Under the pieces are notes generated by a model that was not told the DNA's origin, searched no databases, and worked only from the letters and a program-made list of their open reading frames with translations. 64,000 bases of DNA. Origin: Candidatus Thioglobus sp. REDSEA-S12_B1 (GTDB lineage Bacteria > Pseudomonadota > Gammaproteobacteria > PS1 > Pseudothioglobaceae). The DNA is taken from positions 1 to 64,000 of the forward strand of contig LURN01000011.1 of NCBI GenBank assembly GCA_001628405.1, read 5' to 3'. Both the position numbers and the translations under genes were made by a program. Positions 18,081 through 27,299 of this stretch are shown in pieces; position 1 is the stretch's first letter; every line of letters begins with the position of its first letter.

Positions 18081-19633
18081 AGCTTAACTCCTTCAGATAT
18101 CTCTTCGGTTGGAAGTGCATTGGCCATCATCATTCCCAGAGTTGCCTCATCCGCATCTTTTCCATTAACCATTCCGGTAATCTCACCATCACACATCACC
18201 ACAATTCGGTCGCTCAGTGACATAATCTCTTCAAGTTCTACTGAGATCAAAATAATAGCTTTTCCGGCATCTCTCATATCAATAATTCTTTTTCTGATAA
18301 ACTCAATCGCACCAATGTCGACACCTCTAGTGGGTTGACCGATAATGAGAAGGTCTGGATCTCTCTCAAATTCTCTAGCTAAAATAAGTTTCTGTTGGTT
18401 ACCTCCAGAAAAATTCGAAGACATCAGATTAGGATTATTTGGTCGAACGTCAAATGCTTCCATCATCGATTCACAATTGGCTTTAACTAGTGCACGTTTT
18501 AGCCAAACTCCCTGGTTAATTGTTTTATCTTTGTGATAACCTAATAATGCAGTTTCACTTGCGGTGAATTCTGAAATCATTCCCATTCTTTGCCTATCTT
18601 CAGGGACATGGGCAACACCCAAGTCTCTGAGTTGTTCTGGGTTTAAAGAGTTTTTAGAAGTAATTGTTTGACCCATAATTTCAATTGATCCATTTGAAAT
18701 TGGAAGTATTCCAGCCAAAGCCTTTAATAGCGTTCCCTGACCATTTCCGGTTACACCTGCAATTCCAAGTATCTCTCCAGATCGAGCTTCAAAACTGACA
18801 TCTGAAACCCTTTTTAAGCCTTGTTCGTTTTTAATTTCAAGATTTTTTGCAACTAGAACAGGGTTACCAGTTTTTGCTTTGGATTTTTCAATATTTAGTA
18901 GAACTTTTCTACCAATCATGAGTTCTGCTAGTTCTTCGGGATTTGTCTTACTCGTCTCTCTATGGGCAACCATTTTTCCAGCTCGCATTACGGAAACATG
19001 ATCAGTGATGCTCATGATTTCACGAAGCTTATGAGTTATCAGGATAATTGTAACTCCCTGATTTTTAAGGGCTTCAAATATACGAAATAATTCATCTGAT
19101 TCTTGAGGAGTTAAAACGCCTGTTGGCTCATCAAGGATTAGCACTTTAGCGCCTTTATAAAGGCCTTTTAAAATCTCAACCCTCTGCTGCATTCCGACCG
19201 AAAGTTCTTCGACAGCAACATCGAGCTCAACTTCTAAGCCATATTCTTTGGCTAGCCTCGTAAGCTCTATTCGAGCATTAGATAGGCTTTCTGTAATTAG
19301 GGCACCACCCTCACTACCTAGAACAACATTCTCAAGTACAGTAAAGTTATCAACCAACATGAAATGCTGATGAACCATTCCGATACCAGCCTCGATAGAT
19401 TGCTTTGAGCTAATAGCCCTAAAGTCTTTATTGAAAACTTTAATCTGACCAGAATCCGCCTGATAAAAGCCATAAAGAATGCTCATCAGTGTTGATTTAC
19501 CAGCGCCGTTCTCTCCAACAATTCCATGAATTGTTCCAGTTTGAACGCTCAGATTGACCTTATCATTTGCGTGGACTGCACCAAAATGTTTGTCGACGTT
19601 AATCAGCTCAATAGCAATGTTTGACTCAGCCAT
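18077..19633 (-). CDS. Nucleoside ABC transporter ATPase, double domain
   Basis: A 518-residue protein with two fused ABC domains, as in NupO, RbsA and MglA. The first domain has Walker A GENGAGKS, signature LSVGMQQR and Walker B LILDEPTGVL. The second has a degenerate P-loop GVTGNGQG, signature FSGGNQQK and Walker B-like LLIIGQPTRGVD, where Gln replaces the usual catalytic-site partner. This asymmetry is normal for the family. It starts 149 bp after the end of the binding-protein gene, beyond a strong terminator. Confidence 0.92.
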   Translation of the reverse strand: MAESNIAIELINVDKHFGAVHANDKVNLSVQTGTIHGIVGENGAGKSTLMSILYGFYQADSGQIKVFNKDFRAISSKQSIEAGIGMVHQHFMLVDNFTVLENVVLGSEGGALITESLSNARIELTRLAKEYGLEVELDVAVEELSVGMQQRVEILKGLYKGAKVLILDEPTGVLTPQESDELFRIFEALKNQGVTIILITHKLREIMSITDHVSVMRAGKMVAHRETSKTNPEELAELMIGRKVLLNIEKSKAKTGNPVLVAKNLEIKNEQGLKRVSDVSFEARSGEILGIAGVTGNGQGTLLKALAGILPISNGSIEIMGQTITSKNSLNPEQLRDLGVAHVPEDRQRMGMISEFTASETALLGYHKDKTINQGVWLKRALVKANCESMMEAFDVRPNNPNLMSSNFSGGNQQKLILAREFERDPDLLIIGQPTRGVDIGAIEFIRKRIIDMRDAGKAIILISVELEEIMSLSDRIVVMCDGEITGMVNGKDADEATLGMMMANALPTEEISEGVKL

Positions 19634-19726
19634 ATAATGTTATTTTAACTAAGAAGTTAATTAATTATAGTTGTATGTATTTGCAACTGGTATATATAGT
19701 TTTGAAAAAAAATACATAGAAGGGTT

Positions 19727-19767
19727 AAAAAAAAACATCCGGCTCAAAAGCCGGATGTTTTTTTTGT
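19727..19767 (-). terminator. Intrinsic terminator after nucleoside-binding protein gene
   Basis: The stem 19735-19744 pairs with 19749-19758 (10 bp, ACATCCGGCT/AGCCGGATGT) around a 4-nt loop, flanked by A and T runs on both sides. The minus-strand transcript ends in a U-run (from the A-run 19727-19735). It separates the binding-protein gene from the ATPase gene and would reduce downstream transcription. Confidence 0.9.
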
Positions 19768-19782
19768 ATTAAAAGCTACTTT

Positions 19783-20817
19783 TTAAAGTGGGCAGCTATT
19801 ATCACTCATATAGTCATGAACAACAATAGAACCATCAATAATTCCAGCTCTAGCAGCGTTAACAGCGGCAAGCATGTCAGCAGAAACTAGGTCTGCGTTG
19901 TACTCGTCCATTGCGGCACCAACACCATCTTCTGCAACACCGTTGATCTTAAAGCCACCAGCCCATGAACCATCTGCAGCTGCAGCAAAACTTTCGTAAG
20001 CAGCTAAGCCAACTTTCTTGTACATTGAAGTCAGCATAGTTCCAGGTTGCATGTAGTTTTGGTTAGAGTCTACACCAATAGCAAGAACACCCATATCTGC
20101 AGCAGTTTGGTAGACACCAATTCCAGTTCCACCTGCAGCAGCGTAGACTACGTCAGCGCCATTTTCAACTTGGCTACGAGTAATTTCACCACCCTTAGTT
20201 GGGTTACCCCAAGCTGCTGGAGTTGATCCAGTCATCTGTGCTAGAACATTCATAGAGCTGTCATGGTGGGCTACACCTTGCTTATAACCACACTCAAAAC
20301 GACTAATTAGTGGAATATCCATTCCACCAACAAAACCTACTGTGCCTGAATTTGATGCCATAGCAGCCATAATACCTACTAGGAATGATCCCTCATGCTC
20401 CTTGAAAAGAACGTTTTGAACATTTGGAGCATCAACAACACCATCAATAATAGTGAACTGAGTGTCTGGATACTCAGCTGCAGCTGCAGCAACAGCATTC
20501 GCCATAGTGAATCCAACCGCAATAACTGGTGAATAACCACGCTGAGCAAACTTCTTAAGACTTTGTTCCATCATTGCCTCATTAGTTGGCTCTAATTCAG
20601 TAACAGCAATTCCAGTATCATTCATAAACTTCATAACACCGTTTACATAAACAGCCTCGTTAAAAGACTTGTCATTTTTACCCGCAGTATCATATACAAC
20701 TGCCGGCTTAATATCAGCTTGTGCAATTGGTGCTGCTAAAAGAAACGTAGAAGCAATAACCGCTAAGCCAGTTTTTTTGATCAATCCAACAAAATGTGGA
20801 CGTTTCATATTTTTCAT
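19783..20817 (-). CDS. BMP-family nucleoside-binding protein
   Basis: A 344-residue periplasmic binding protein of the BmpA/PnrA family. It has a signal peptide (basic start, hydrophobic core, cleavage near AQA-D) and no lipobox Cys, so it should be soluble in the periplasm. Family landmarks are VYDTAGKNDKSFNEA, a GFTMANAVA segment, FVGGMDIPLISRFECGY, and VYAAAGGTGIGVYQ in the C-terminal lobe. The start at 20817 has AGGAGAG at 20824-20830. Being first in the operon and followed by a terminator, it should be the most abundant product. Nucleosides are the expected ligands. Confidence 0.92.
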   Translation of the reverse strand: MKNMKRPHFVGLIKKTGLAVIASTFLLAAPIAQADIKPAVVYDTAGKNDKSFNEAVYVNGVMKFMNDTGIAVTELEPTNEAMMEQSLKKFAQRGYSPVIAVGFTMANAVAAAAAEYPDTQFTIIDGVVDAPNVQNVLFKEHEGSFLVGIMAAMASNSGTVGFVGGMDIPLISRFECGYKQGVAHHDSSMNVLAQMTGSTPAAWGNPTKGGEITRSQVENGADVVYAAAGGTGIGVYQTAADMGVLAIGVDSNQNYMQPGTMLTSMYKKVGLAAYESFAAAADGSWAGGFKINGVAEDGVGAAMDEYNADLVSADMLAAVNAARAGIIDGSIVVHDYMSDNSCPL

Positions 20818-21153
20818 TGTGTACTCTCCTTAGTTATTAATCTTATTATTAAATAGAAAGAAAACCGTCATTAAAAAAAAGACAGTCAAAATATCTTTAA
20901 TATTAACTCAAGTTTTGTTTTAAAAGTATCTAGAAAATAAATTCCCGAGTTGTTGATATTCTATTCTTGAAAATGGTCTTTGTCAAAAAAATATCAATAT
21001 ATTTTTCAATCCTGATAAATTGGTATCTATAAATTGAGTAAGGCGTATTTTTTCTCTAATATTTGAACTTAAAATAATGATTGTAAACAATAATTGTTAA
21101 CAAATTTCGGCTTATAATTACTCTAATAGAATAAATGATTAGGGTTTACTTAA
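20818..21153. promoter_or_regulatory. Divergent control region of nucleoside and purine operons
   Basis: A 336-bp gap between the minus-strand nucleoside operon and the plus-strand GntR/purine operon. It contains tandem palindromes just before the GntR gene (separate entry), a TATAAT at 21113-21118, and an 8-bp inverted repeat, 20953-20960 with 20990-20997, spaced 29 bp. The ribosome site for the minus operon is at 20824-20830. No minus-strand promoter could be named with confidence, and no riboswitch pattern is recognisable. Confidence 0.55.
21080..21118 (+). promoter_or_regulatory. Tandem TTGTnnACAA boxes with -10 element, probable GntR operator
   Basis: Two palindromes lie 13 bp apart: ATTGTAAACAAT (21080-21091) and the perfect TTGTTAACAA (21094-21103). 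Both fit the TTGT-N2-ACAA pattern that I recall for FCD-type GntR repressors. TATAAT follows at 21113-21118, so a protein bound here would cover the promoter of the downstream gene, which itself encodes an FCD-type GntR regulator. Autoregulation and control of the purine operon are inferred. Confidence 0.65.
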
Positions 21154-21834
21154 ATGAATACAGAAATTAATAAAAATTCTGATGAAGTAGTTGATCTAGT
21201 TTTTGAAGCAATTTTAAAGAATCGTCTAAAGCCTGGGGTAAGGCTTTCAGAAATATCTTTGCAGGAAGAGTTTGGTTACAGTCGTTCTGTCGTTAGACAA
21301 GGATTTGACAAACTTGTTGACTCAGGTCTACTTCAGCATAAAAAGAATCAAGGAGTCAGGGTAGCCTGTCCAACCAAAGAGGAGACGATTCAAATCTATG
21401 AAGCAAGACAAGCTATTGAAAATGCTGTAATCACAATATTAGTTAAAAAGCATAAGAATCAAGAGTTGGATTTATCTTTGATTGATGAGTTGATATCGGA
21501 AGAAAAACGCCTTCACAGCACCTCTCAATATGATGAACACACGAAACTATCATGTGACTTTCATCTAACATTAGCAGAGCTTTGTGATAACAAATATATT
21601 GTAGAAAGTCTCAAGCCTCTTATTCCATTAAGTACTCTAGCTGCATCGGTCTACTCAAATCCAGACTCTACTTTTTGTTCGTATGCGGAACATAATGATT
21701 TAATCCAGGCAATTAAAAGTAACGACCTAAATAAAGCCACCAAATCCATGAACGAACATCTAGATCACTGTGTCAAGTCACTTGATTTTAATAAGCCAAT
21801 TAGAGCTAGGAGTTTTAGCAACATATTTAGCTAA
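21154..21834 (+). CDS. GntR-family regulator, FCD subfamily
   Basis: A 226-residue transcription factor. An N-terminal winged helix-turn-helix (residues about 8-75) contains LKPGVRLSEISLQEEFGYSR and the recognition helix region SRSVVRQGFDKL. The C-terminal helical FCD domain shows YEARQAIENAV and the metal/ligand His pattern DFHLTLAEL. It is the first gene before the purine degradation genes, 5 bp from puuE, so it is the likely local regulator responding to a purine catabolite. Its probable operator is the tandem palindrome upstream. It could also act on the divergent nucleoside operon. Confidence 0.88.
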   Translation: MNTEINKNSDEVVDLVFEAILKNRLKPGVRLSEISLQEEFGYSRSVVRQGFDKLVDSGLLQHKKNQGVRVACPTKEETIQIYEARQAIENAVITILVKKHKNQELDLSLIDELISEEKRLHSTSQYDEHTKLSCDFHLTLAELCDNKYIVESLKPLIPLSTLAASVYSNPDSTFCSYAEHNDLIQAIKSNDLNKATKSMNEHLDHCVKSLDFNKPIRARSFSNIFS

Positions 21835-21839
21835 TTATT

Positions 21840-22766
21840 ATGGACAAGAAAATCATTCAAAGTTTAAGTAACTATCCAAGAAATATGACTGGATATGGCA
21901 AAGACTCAGTTCATCCAAACTGGCCGAATAAAGCAAGAGTTGCAGTGCAATTTGTTTTGAATTACGAAGAGGGTGGAGAAAATTCTGTCCTTCATGGAGA
22001 CAATGCTTCAGAAACCTTTCTTTCAGAAATAATTGGTGCAAAGGCATACGAAGGTGCGAGACATATGAGCATGGAATCTCTATATGAATATGGCTCAAGG
22101 GCAGGAGTTTGGAGAATATTGAGGCTCTTTGAGGAGTTTGATATTCCAATTACTATTTTTGCAGTAGGTCTCGCAATTGCAAGGAATAGAGAGCTGGCTG
22201 ACTATCTTGCAGAAAATGATTATGATTTTTGTGCCCACGGATTTAGGTGGATAGATTATCAATTTGTAGAAGAAAAAGTTGAGCGTCAACACATCAAGGA
22301 TTGCGTAACAATTTTGAAAGAATTTTTAGGTAAGCGACCTGAGGGCTGGTATACGGGAAGAAATAGTCCCAATACCAGAAAATTAGTTATTGAAGAGGGC
22401 GGCTTTTTATATGATAGTGATGCATATGATGATGATTTGCCTTATTGGGCTAGCGAATTTGATACCGATAAAAAACACTTGATCATACCTTATACCCTCG
22501 ATGCAAATGATATGCGCTTTGCATCTCCACAAGGTTTCAATTCTGGAGACCAGTTCTTTAATTATTTGAAGGATAGCTTTGATGCTTTGTATTTAGAAGG
22601 TGAAGCCAGCCCCAAAATGATGTCAGTGGGTATGCATGCAAGAATTTTAGGAAGACCCGGCAGGATTATGGCTATGAGAAAATTTCTTGAATACATCACA
22701 AAGTTTGACCAAGTTTGGTTTTGCACAAGAAGAGAAATTGCCGATCACTGGTATAAGAATTTTTAG
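21840..22766 (+). CDS. puuE: Allantoinase of the polysaccharide-deacetylase family (PuuE)
   Basis: A 308-residue member of the NodB-like fold that hydrolyses (S)-allantoin to allantoate without the metal site of classical allantoinases. It starts with the typical YPRNMTGYGKDSVHPNWP and VAVQFVLNYEEGGENS. It continues with the barrel motifs WRILRLFEEFDIPITIFAVG, CAHGFRWIDYQ, and GWYTGRNSPNTRKL. The assignment as PuuE rather than a sugar deacetylase is supported by the adjacent uraD, allantoicase and ureidoglycolate lyase genes. Confidence 0.92.
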   Translation: MDKKIIQSLSNYPRNMTGYGKDSVHPNWPNKARVAVQFVLNYEEGGENSVLHGDNASETFLSEIIGAKAYEGARHMSMESLYEYGSRAGVWRILRLFEEFDIPITIFAVGLAIARNRELADYLAENDYDFCAHGFRWIDYQFVEEKVERQHIKDCVTILKEFLGKRPEGWYTGRNSPNTRKLVIEEGGFLYDSDAYDDDLPYWASEFDTDKKHLIIPYTLDANDMRFASPQGFNSGDQFFNYLKDSFDALYLEGEASPKMMSVGMHARILGRPGRIMAMRKFLEYITKFDQVWFCTRREIADHWYKNF

Positions 22767-22777
22767 GTTTTAAATAT

Positions 22778-23299
22778 ATGAAGTTACCTCAAGAATTAGC
22801 AAAACAATCTTCTGATAAGTTTTTAGATACTTTTAAAAATTTATATGAGCACTCGCCCTGGTTTGTAGAGCAGTCACTGGATAGGGTTTTGACTGATGAA
22901 CAATACAACAATTTAGAAAAGTTTCATGAATTACTTTGCGAGATTATGCTCTCTGCACCTAGTGATATGCAAGATAATTTAATTACCGCTCACCCAATGT
23001 TGGCAGGTAAAAAGGCACAAAATAATGAGCTTACTGATTTCTCAACAACCGAACAAAAGTCAGCAGGATTAAACGACTGCACTGATGATGAAATTAAACT
23101 TTTTGAACAACTTAATGATGAGTACTATTCAAAGTTTAATTTTCCGTTCATTATGGCGGTTAAAGAGAAAAATAAATCTGAAATTCTCTCAAGCTTTAAG
23201 ATGCGTAAAAATAATTCTAGAGAAGACGAGAGAGATAACGCACTAGAAGAAATTAATAAGATAGCCTGGCTTAGAATTAAGGAGATTTATGGAAGATAA
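22778..23299 (+). CDS. uraD: OHCU decarboxylase
   Basis: A 173-residue protein of the 2-oxo-4-hydroxy-4-carboxy-5-ureidoimidazoline decarboxylase family, the last step from urate to (S)-allantoin. Landmarks are the helix around LYEHSPWFVEQSL, AHPMLAGK, GLNDCTDDEIKLFEQLNDEY and FPFIMAVKEKNKSEIL. In characterised enzymes the catalytic His lies in the region that here reads YEHSPW. It acts in the cytoplasm after UraH. Its end overlaps the allantoicase start by 11 bp. Confidence 0.92.
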   Translation: MKLPQELAKQSSDKFLDTFKNLYEHSPWFVEQSLDRVLTDEQYNNLEKFHELLCEIMLSAPSDMQDNLITAHPMLAGKKAQNNELTDFSTTEQKSAGLNDCTDDEIKLFEQLNDEYYSKFNFPFIMAVKEKNKSEILSSFKMRKNNSREDERDNALEEINKIAWLRIKEIYGR

Positions 23300-24287
23300 A
23301 GGACTCATTGATGTAGCTTGCTCAGATACTGGGACAAAGGTTATCTATTGTAGTGATGAATTCTTTGCCGACTCCTCTCGCATGCTTCAACCTAATGACC
23401 CAGTCTGGATTGAAGGTAAATATGATGAGAATGGCAAGTGGATGGATGGATGGGAAAGCCGCAGAAGAAGGGATGGAAAGGATGATTTTTGCTTCATTAG
23501 GTTAGGGAGAAAAGCATCTATTAAAAGCTTTAATATTGATACAACTCACTTTACTGGAAATTTTGCCCCTGGAATTTCAATTCAGGGCTGCTCAGTTCCT
23601 GGCGGCACTACCGATGACTTGGTAGTTGATAGTAGTGCAGTTTCAGAATGGTTTGATCTTCTCGATAAAAATGAAATTAAGGGCGACTCCCACAATCATT
23701 TTGACTGCGCTGTAAATAATCCAATTACGCATTTAAAAATTACTATTCATCCAGATGGCGGTATTGCAAGATTTAGAGCATATGGAGAGTTTTGGGATGA
23801 AAAAAGAGACTCAAATTTTAGTGGCACTAATGTTCTTTCTAAGGAAAGTGGCGCTAGGGCTATTTATGCCAATGATGAGCATTTTGGCTGTTTAAGTAAT
23901 ATTCTAGAAAAACACGAACCATTGAGTATGGCTGATGGCTGGGAAACTAGAAGAAGGAGAGAGCCAGGGAATGACTGGGGTGTTCTTGCACTTTCAAATC
24001 CCGCTCAGATTGAAGAAATCATTGTCGATACTAAATTTTTTAAGGGCAACTTTCCGCATGCATTCTCTCTTTCCACAGCACTTATTTCTGATGAAGAAGA
24101 GTCTGACATTCTTGAGGGTAGTCAATCCTGGGCAAAACTCATAGACAGACAAAAATTAGGAATGAATCAAATTCATACTTTTATTAAAAAGGATATATTG
24201 CATAATCATCCTTTTAATTATGTTCGAATTGATATCTTTCCTGATGGAGGTATTGCTCGTTTAAAGTTAATTGGTAAATTTATTTAG
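23289..24287 (+). CDS. alc: Allantoicase
   Basis: A 332-residue two-repeat protein that hydrolyses allantoate to ureidoglycolate and urea. Two homologous jelly-roll halves are visible. Each has a DGWE(S/T)RRRR segment, an F(N/I)IDT or IVDTKFFKGNFP strand and a PDGGIAR(F/L) strand, the last at residues near 157 and 320. This duplication is the family hallmark. Its ATG at 23289 lies inside the end of uraD and its stop is 2 bp before the next gene, indicating coupled translation. Confidence 0.93.
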   Translation: MEDKGLIDVACSDTGTKVIYCSDEFFADSSRMLQPNDPVWIEGKYDENGKWMDGWESRRRRDGKDDFCFIRLGRKASIKSFNIDTTHFTGNFAPGISIQGCSVPGGTTDDLVVDSSAVSEWFDLLDKNEIKGDSHNHFDCAVNNPITHLKITIHPDGGIARFRAYGEFWDEKRDSNFSGTNVLSKESGARAIYANDEHFGCLSNILEKHEPLSMADGWETRRRREPGNDWGVLALSNPAQIEEIIVDTKFFKGNFPHAFSLSTALISDEEESDILEGSQSWAKLIDRQKLGMNQIHTFIKKDILHNHPFNYVRIDIFPDGGIARLKLIGKFI

Positions 24288-24289
24288 TT

Positions 24290-24811
24290 ATGAGACACAT
24301 TAAACTAACTCCTGAGGAATTGACTGAAGAAAACTTTGCTGATTTTGGAGAGGTTGTCTCAATTCAAAGCAAACAGTCAAAGACCATCAATAATGGATTC
24401 GCTGAGAAATTTACTGACATTGCATCCCTAGATACAAAAGAAGACCAAGGTCAAACAAGTGTTCATATTTTTGTGGCTAAGAGCAGGCAGTTTCCTCTAC
24501 ATATCTCTATGCTAGAGAAGCATCCTTATTTTAGTCAAACCTTCATTCCAAGACACTCTTCACCATTCATAGTAGTGGTAGCACCTCCGTCAGAAAAACC
24601 ATCTATTGAAAAGATCAAGGCTTTTATTACTAATGGAGAGCAGGGTATAAATTATTCGAGAGGTGTATGGCACTTTCCTCTCATCAGTATTAAAGATAAT
24701 TCACAATTTATAGTGATTGATAGAAAACACAATGAGGATATAGATACGATTGAGCAGTGTGAGGAAATTATTATCGATGATGTGAATGTAACGTTGGAGT
24801 TAAACGCATGA
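24290..24811 (+). CDS. allA: Ureidoglycolate lyase
   Basis: A 173-residue cupin-fold protein like AllA, which splits ureidoglycolate to glyoxylate and urea. Conserved parts are LTEENFADFGEVV near the start, VHIFVAKSRQFPLHISMLEKHPY in the core with its metal-side residues, FIPRHSSPFIVVVAP, and GVWHFPLISI. It is the last step of the ring degradation path in this operon. It overlaps the puuD start by 4 bp. Confidence 0.92.
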   Translation: MRHIKLTPEELTEENFADFGEVVSIQSKQSKTINNGFAEKFTDIASLDTKEDQGQTSVHIFVAKSRQFPLHISMLEKHPYFSQTFIPRHSSPFIVVVAPPSEKPSIEKIKAFITNGEQGINYSRGVWHFPLISIKDNSQFIVIDRKHNEDIDTIEQCEEIIIDDVNVTLELNA

Positions 24812-25977
24812 TGAAACTTTATTTAATTGATTGGCTGAGTCTTTCTCTAAAGCTACTTCATGTAATTGCTGGAATTGCATGGATTGGTGCTTCTTTTTAC
24901 TTTAACTGGCTTGAAAACAAACTGAACCGAGTAAAAAATAGAGATGAAATTGCTGGCCATTTATGGGCTGTCCACGGCGGTGGTTTTTATTATTTAGAGA
25001 AATATAAAAAATATCCTCAAACTCTCCCTGAGCCACTCCACTGGTTCAAATGGGAAGCCTATTTCACTTGGATTTCTGGAATTTTGCTTTTATCAGTCAT
25101 TTACTACTTTAATGCAAGTACATATTTGCTGGCTAGCGATAGTCCTATTTCTTCAACTTACGGAGTTCTATCAAGTCTTATGGGGCTTTTAATTTTTTGG
25201 TTGATATATGATTTGTTATGTAAGTCAAATTTGGTCAATAAATCGTCGATTTTTATCGGAATCATCTTTGTCGTAATTTCACTCAGCGCATATCTCTACA
25301 GTAATGTATTTAACCCAAGAGCTGTATATATGCAGATTGGGGCAATGATTGGAACTGTTATGGTTGCTAATGTCTTTTTTGTGATTATTCCAGTTCAAAA
25401 GAAGCTCGTTGCGGCTTGTGAAACTTCAACCGAGGTCAGTAAGGAGCTTGGTTTGAAAGGCTATACCCGTTCTCGACATAATAACTACTTCACTCTTCCT
25501 GTTCTCTTCATGATGATCAGTGGTCATTATCCAACAATATATAGTGGAGAGTATGGATGGTTAGTCTTGATTGCAATTGTCGGTATTTTGGTAATGATTA
25601 GACATTACTTCAATTTGAGAGGAGTTGGAAAAGCAAAAAATAGCCTGATAGTGATTATAGCTGTTTCAGTTTTGGCTCTGATATATGCTTTAGCGCCAAA
25701 CCAAAGCAGTAAAAAAAGTTCAGAGTCAGTTAACTTTTCTGAAGTGCAGAATATTATTAATAAACATTGTGTTAGCTGTCATGCATCTGAGCCATCTAGT
25801 ACAGTTTTTGCAGTTGCTCCAGGCGGCTTTATGGTTGACACTAAAGAGAAAATTATTGCCCATAAAAATCAAATTTATCAGCAAGCTGTAGTATCAAAAG
25901 CTATGCCACTTGGCAATAGCTCAAATATGACTGATGAAGAGAGAGATGTACTGAGGGTTTGGGCTGAGGCAGAATAG
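24808..25977 (+). CDS. puuD: Membrane urate oxidase with C-terminal cytochrome c (PuuD)
   Basis: A 389-residue membrane protein of the PuuD type. The N-terminal part has eight or so helices and the family's conserved opening LKLLHVIAGIAWIGASFYFNW with GGGFYYLEKYKKYP. The tail, after the last helix, is a small c-type cytochrome domain with heme motif CVSCH (residues 321-325) and the distal-ligand region KAMPLG. PuuD is described as oxidising urate to 5-hydroxyisourate and passing electrons through its cytochrome to the respiratory chain rather than to oxygen directly. It sits between allA and guaD with overlaps on both sides. Confidence 0.92.
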   Translation: MMKLYLIDWLSLSLKLLHVIAGIAWIGASFYFNWLENKLNRVKNRDEIAGHLWAVHGGGFYYLEKYKKYPQTLPEPLHWFKWEAYFTWISGILLLSVIYYFNASTYLLASDSPISSTYGVLSSLMGLLIFWLIYDLLCKSNLVNKSSIFIGIIFVVISLSAYLYSNVFNPRAVYMQIGAMIGTVMVANVFFVIIPVQKKLVAACETSTEVSKELGLKGYTRSRHNNYFTLPVLFMMISGHYPTIYSGEYGWLVLIAIVGILVMIRHYFNLRGVGKAKNSLIVIIAVSVLALIYALAPNQSSKKSSESVNFSEVQNIINKHCVSCHASEPSSTVFAVAPGGFMVDTKEKIIAHKNQIYQQAVVSKAMPLGNSSNMTDEERDVLRVWAEAE

Positions 25978-27290
25978 TGAACGATAATAACTTCTTTAGG
26001 GCGTCCATTTATCACTGTATTGAGACTGATGGCAATATAGAGCCAATTTATATTCCAGATGGCTTAATGGTTGTAAACAAAGAATCTGGAAGAATTGTTG
26101 ATATTGGAAGGTACTCAGACCTGTCTAATAATTGGGATAGCACTAATAACCTGGTTCATTTTAAAGACCGTTTGATCATGCCAGGATTCATTGATACACA
26201 CGTTCATTATCCTCAGTACAAGGTGATTGCTTCATATGGGGCTAGCCTGATAGAGTGGTTAGATAAGTACACTTTTGTTGAGGAGCAAAAATTTTCTGAT
26301 AATGATTATGCTGATCAAATAGCAAATCTATTTTTGGATGAACTCATCAAAAATGGTACGACCACAGTTATGACTTTTTGTACCTCCTACAAGCAGTCAG
26401 TTGATGCATTTTTTAATGCTTCAGAAAAAAGAAACCTAAGGATGGTTGCAGGAAAAGTAATGATGGATCGAAATGCTCCTGAAGAATTATGCGACAACTC
26501 TGAAGACAGCTATAAAGATTCTAAATCATTGATTGAAAAATGGCACAACAAGGGAAGACTTAGATATGCGGTCACACCGAGGTTTGCCTTGACATCGTCA
26601 AAGTCTCAATTAGAGCAGGCCTCGAGGCTATTGAATGAGTTTCCAGATATGGATGGAACGAAAGGAGTTTTACTTCAGACCCACCTAAATGAAAATGATG
26701 AGGAAATAGAAAGGGTTAGAGAACTATTCCCAGATTCCAAAAACTATTTTGGTGTTTATGACGATTTCGGAATTACAGGGCGTAATTCAGTTTTTGGCCA
26801 TTGCATTCATAACACAGATGAGGAATACCAAAAAATGGCCGATACAGGATCCAAAGTCGCGCTTTGCCCGACATCAAATTTGTTTTTAGGGAGTGGTTTA
26901 TTTGAATTAGAAAAGTTAGAGAATTATGGTATTGATGTTTCGCTTGCATCAGATGTTGGTGGGGGCGATAGTTTTTCAATGTTTCAGGTGATGAATGAGG
27001 CTTACAAAGTCTGTCGTATGAATGACTTCAATTTAGATCCAGTCAAAGCATTCTATTTGACTACATTGGGTGCTGCAAAGGTCTTAAATATGGATGACTG
27101 TATAGGTAATTTTGAAGCTGAAAAAGAGGCAGACTTTATTGTTATTGATCTGAATGCAACCGAAATCATAAGCCAAAAAAACAAAATTTCTTCAAATATT
27201 AAAGACACACTATTTAATTTAATGACTTTAGGTGATGATAGACTTATAGATGAAGTGTATATCATGGGTCAAAGAACTTTTAAAAAATAG
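25977..27290 (+). CDS. guaD: Guanine deaminase
   Basis: A 437-residue amidohydrolase. It starts with the GTG at 25977, which overlaps the puuD stop (TAGTG), and no better start exists. Zinc ligands are in PGFIDTHVHYPQ (the HxH), in LLQTHLNEN, in FGHCIHN and in SLASDVGGGDSFSM. The SLIEWLDKYTF segment is typical for GuaD as against atrazine-type relatives. It converts guanine to xanthine for the xanthine dehydrogenase encoded downstream. It is followed by uraH after 9 bp. Confidence 0.93.
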   Translation: MNDNNFFRASIYHCIETDGNIEPIYIPDGLMVVNKESGRIVDIGRYSDLSNNWDSTNNLVHFKDRLIMPGFIDTHVHYPQYKVIASYGASLIEWLDKYTFVEEQKFSDNDYADQIANLFLDELIKNGTTTVMTFCTSYKQSVDAFFNASEKRNLRMVAGKVMMDRNAPEELCDNSEDSYKDSKSLIEKWHNKGRLRYAVTPRFALTSSKSQLEQASRLLNEFPDMDGTKGVLLQTHLNENDEEIERVRELFPDSKNYFGVYDDFGITGRNSVFGHCIHNTDEEYQKMADTGSKVALCPTSNLFLGSGLFELEKLENYGIDVSLASDVGGGDSFSMFQVMNEAYKVCRMNDFNLDPVKAFYLTTLGAAKVLNMDDCIGNFEAEKEADFIVIDLNATEIISQKNKISSNIKDTLFNLMTLGDDRLIDEVYIMGQRTFKK

Positions 27291-27299
27291 GAATAAGCT

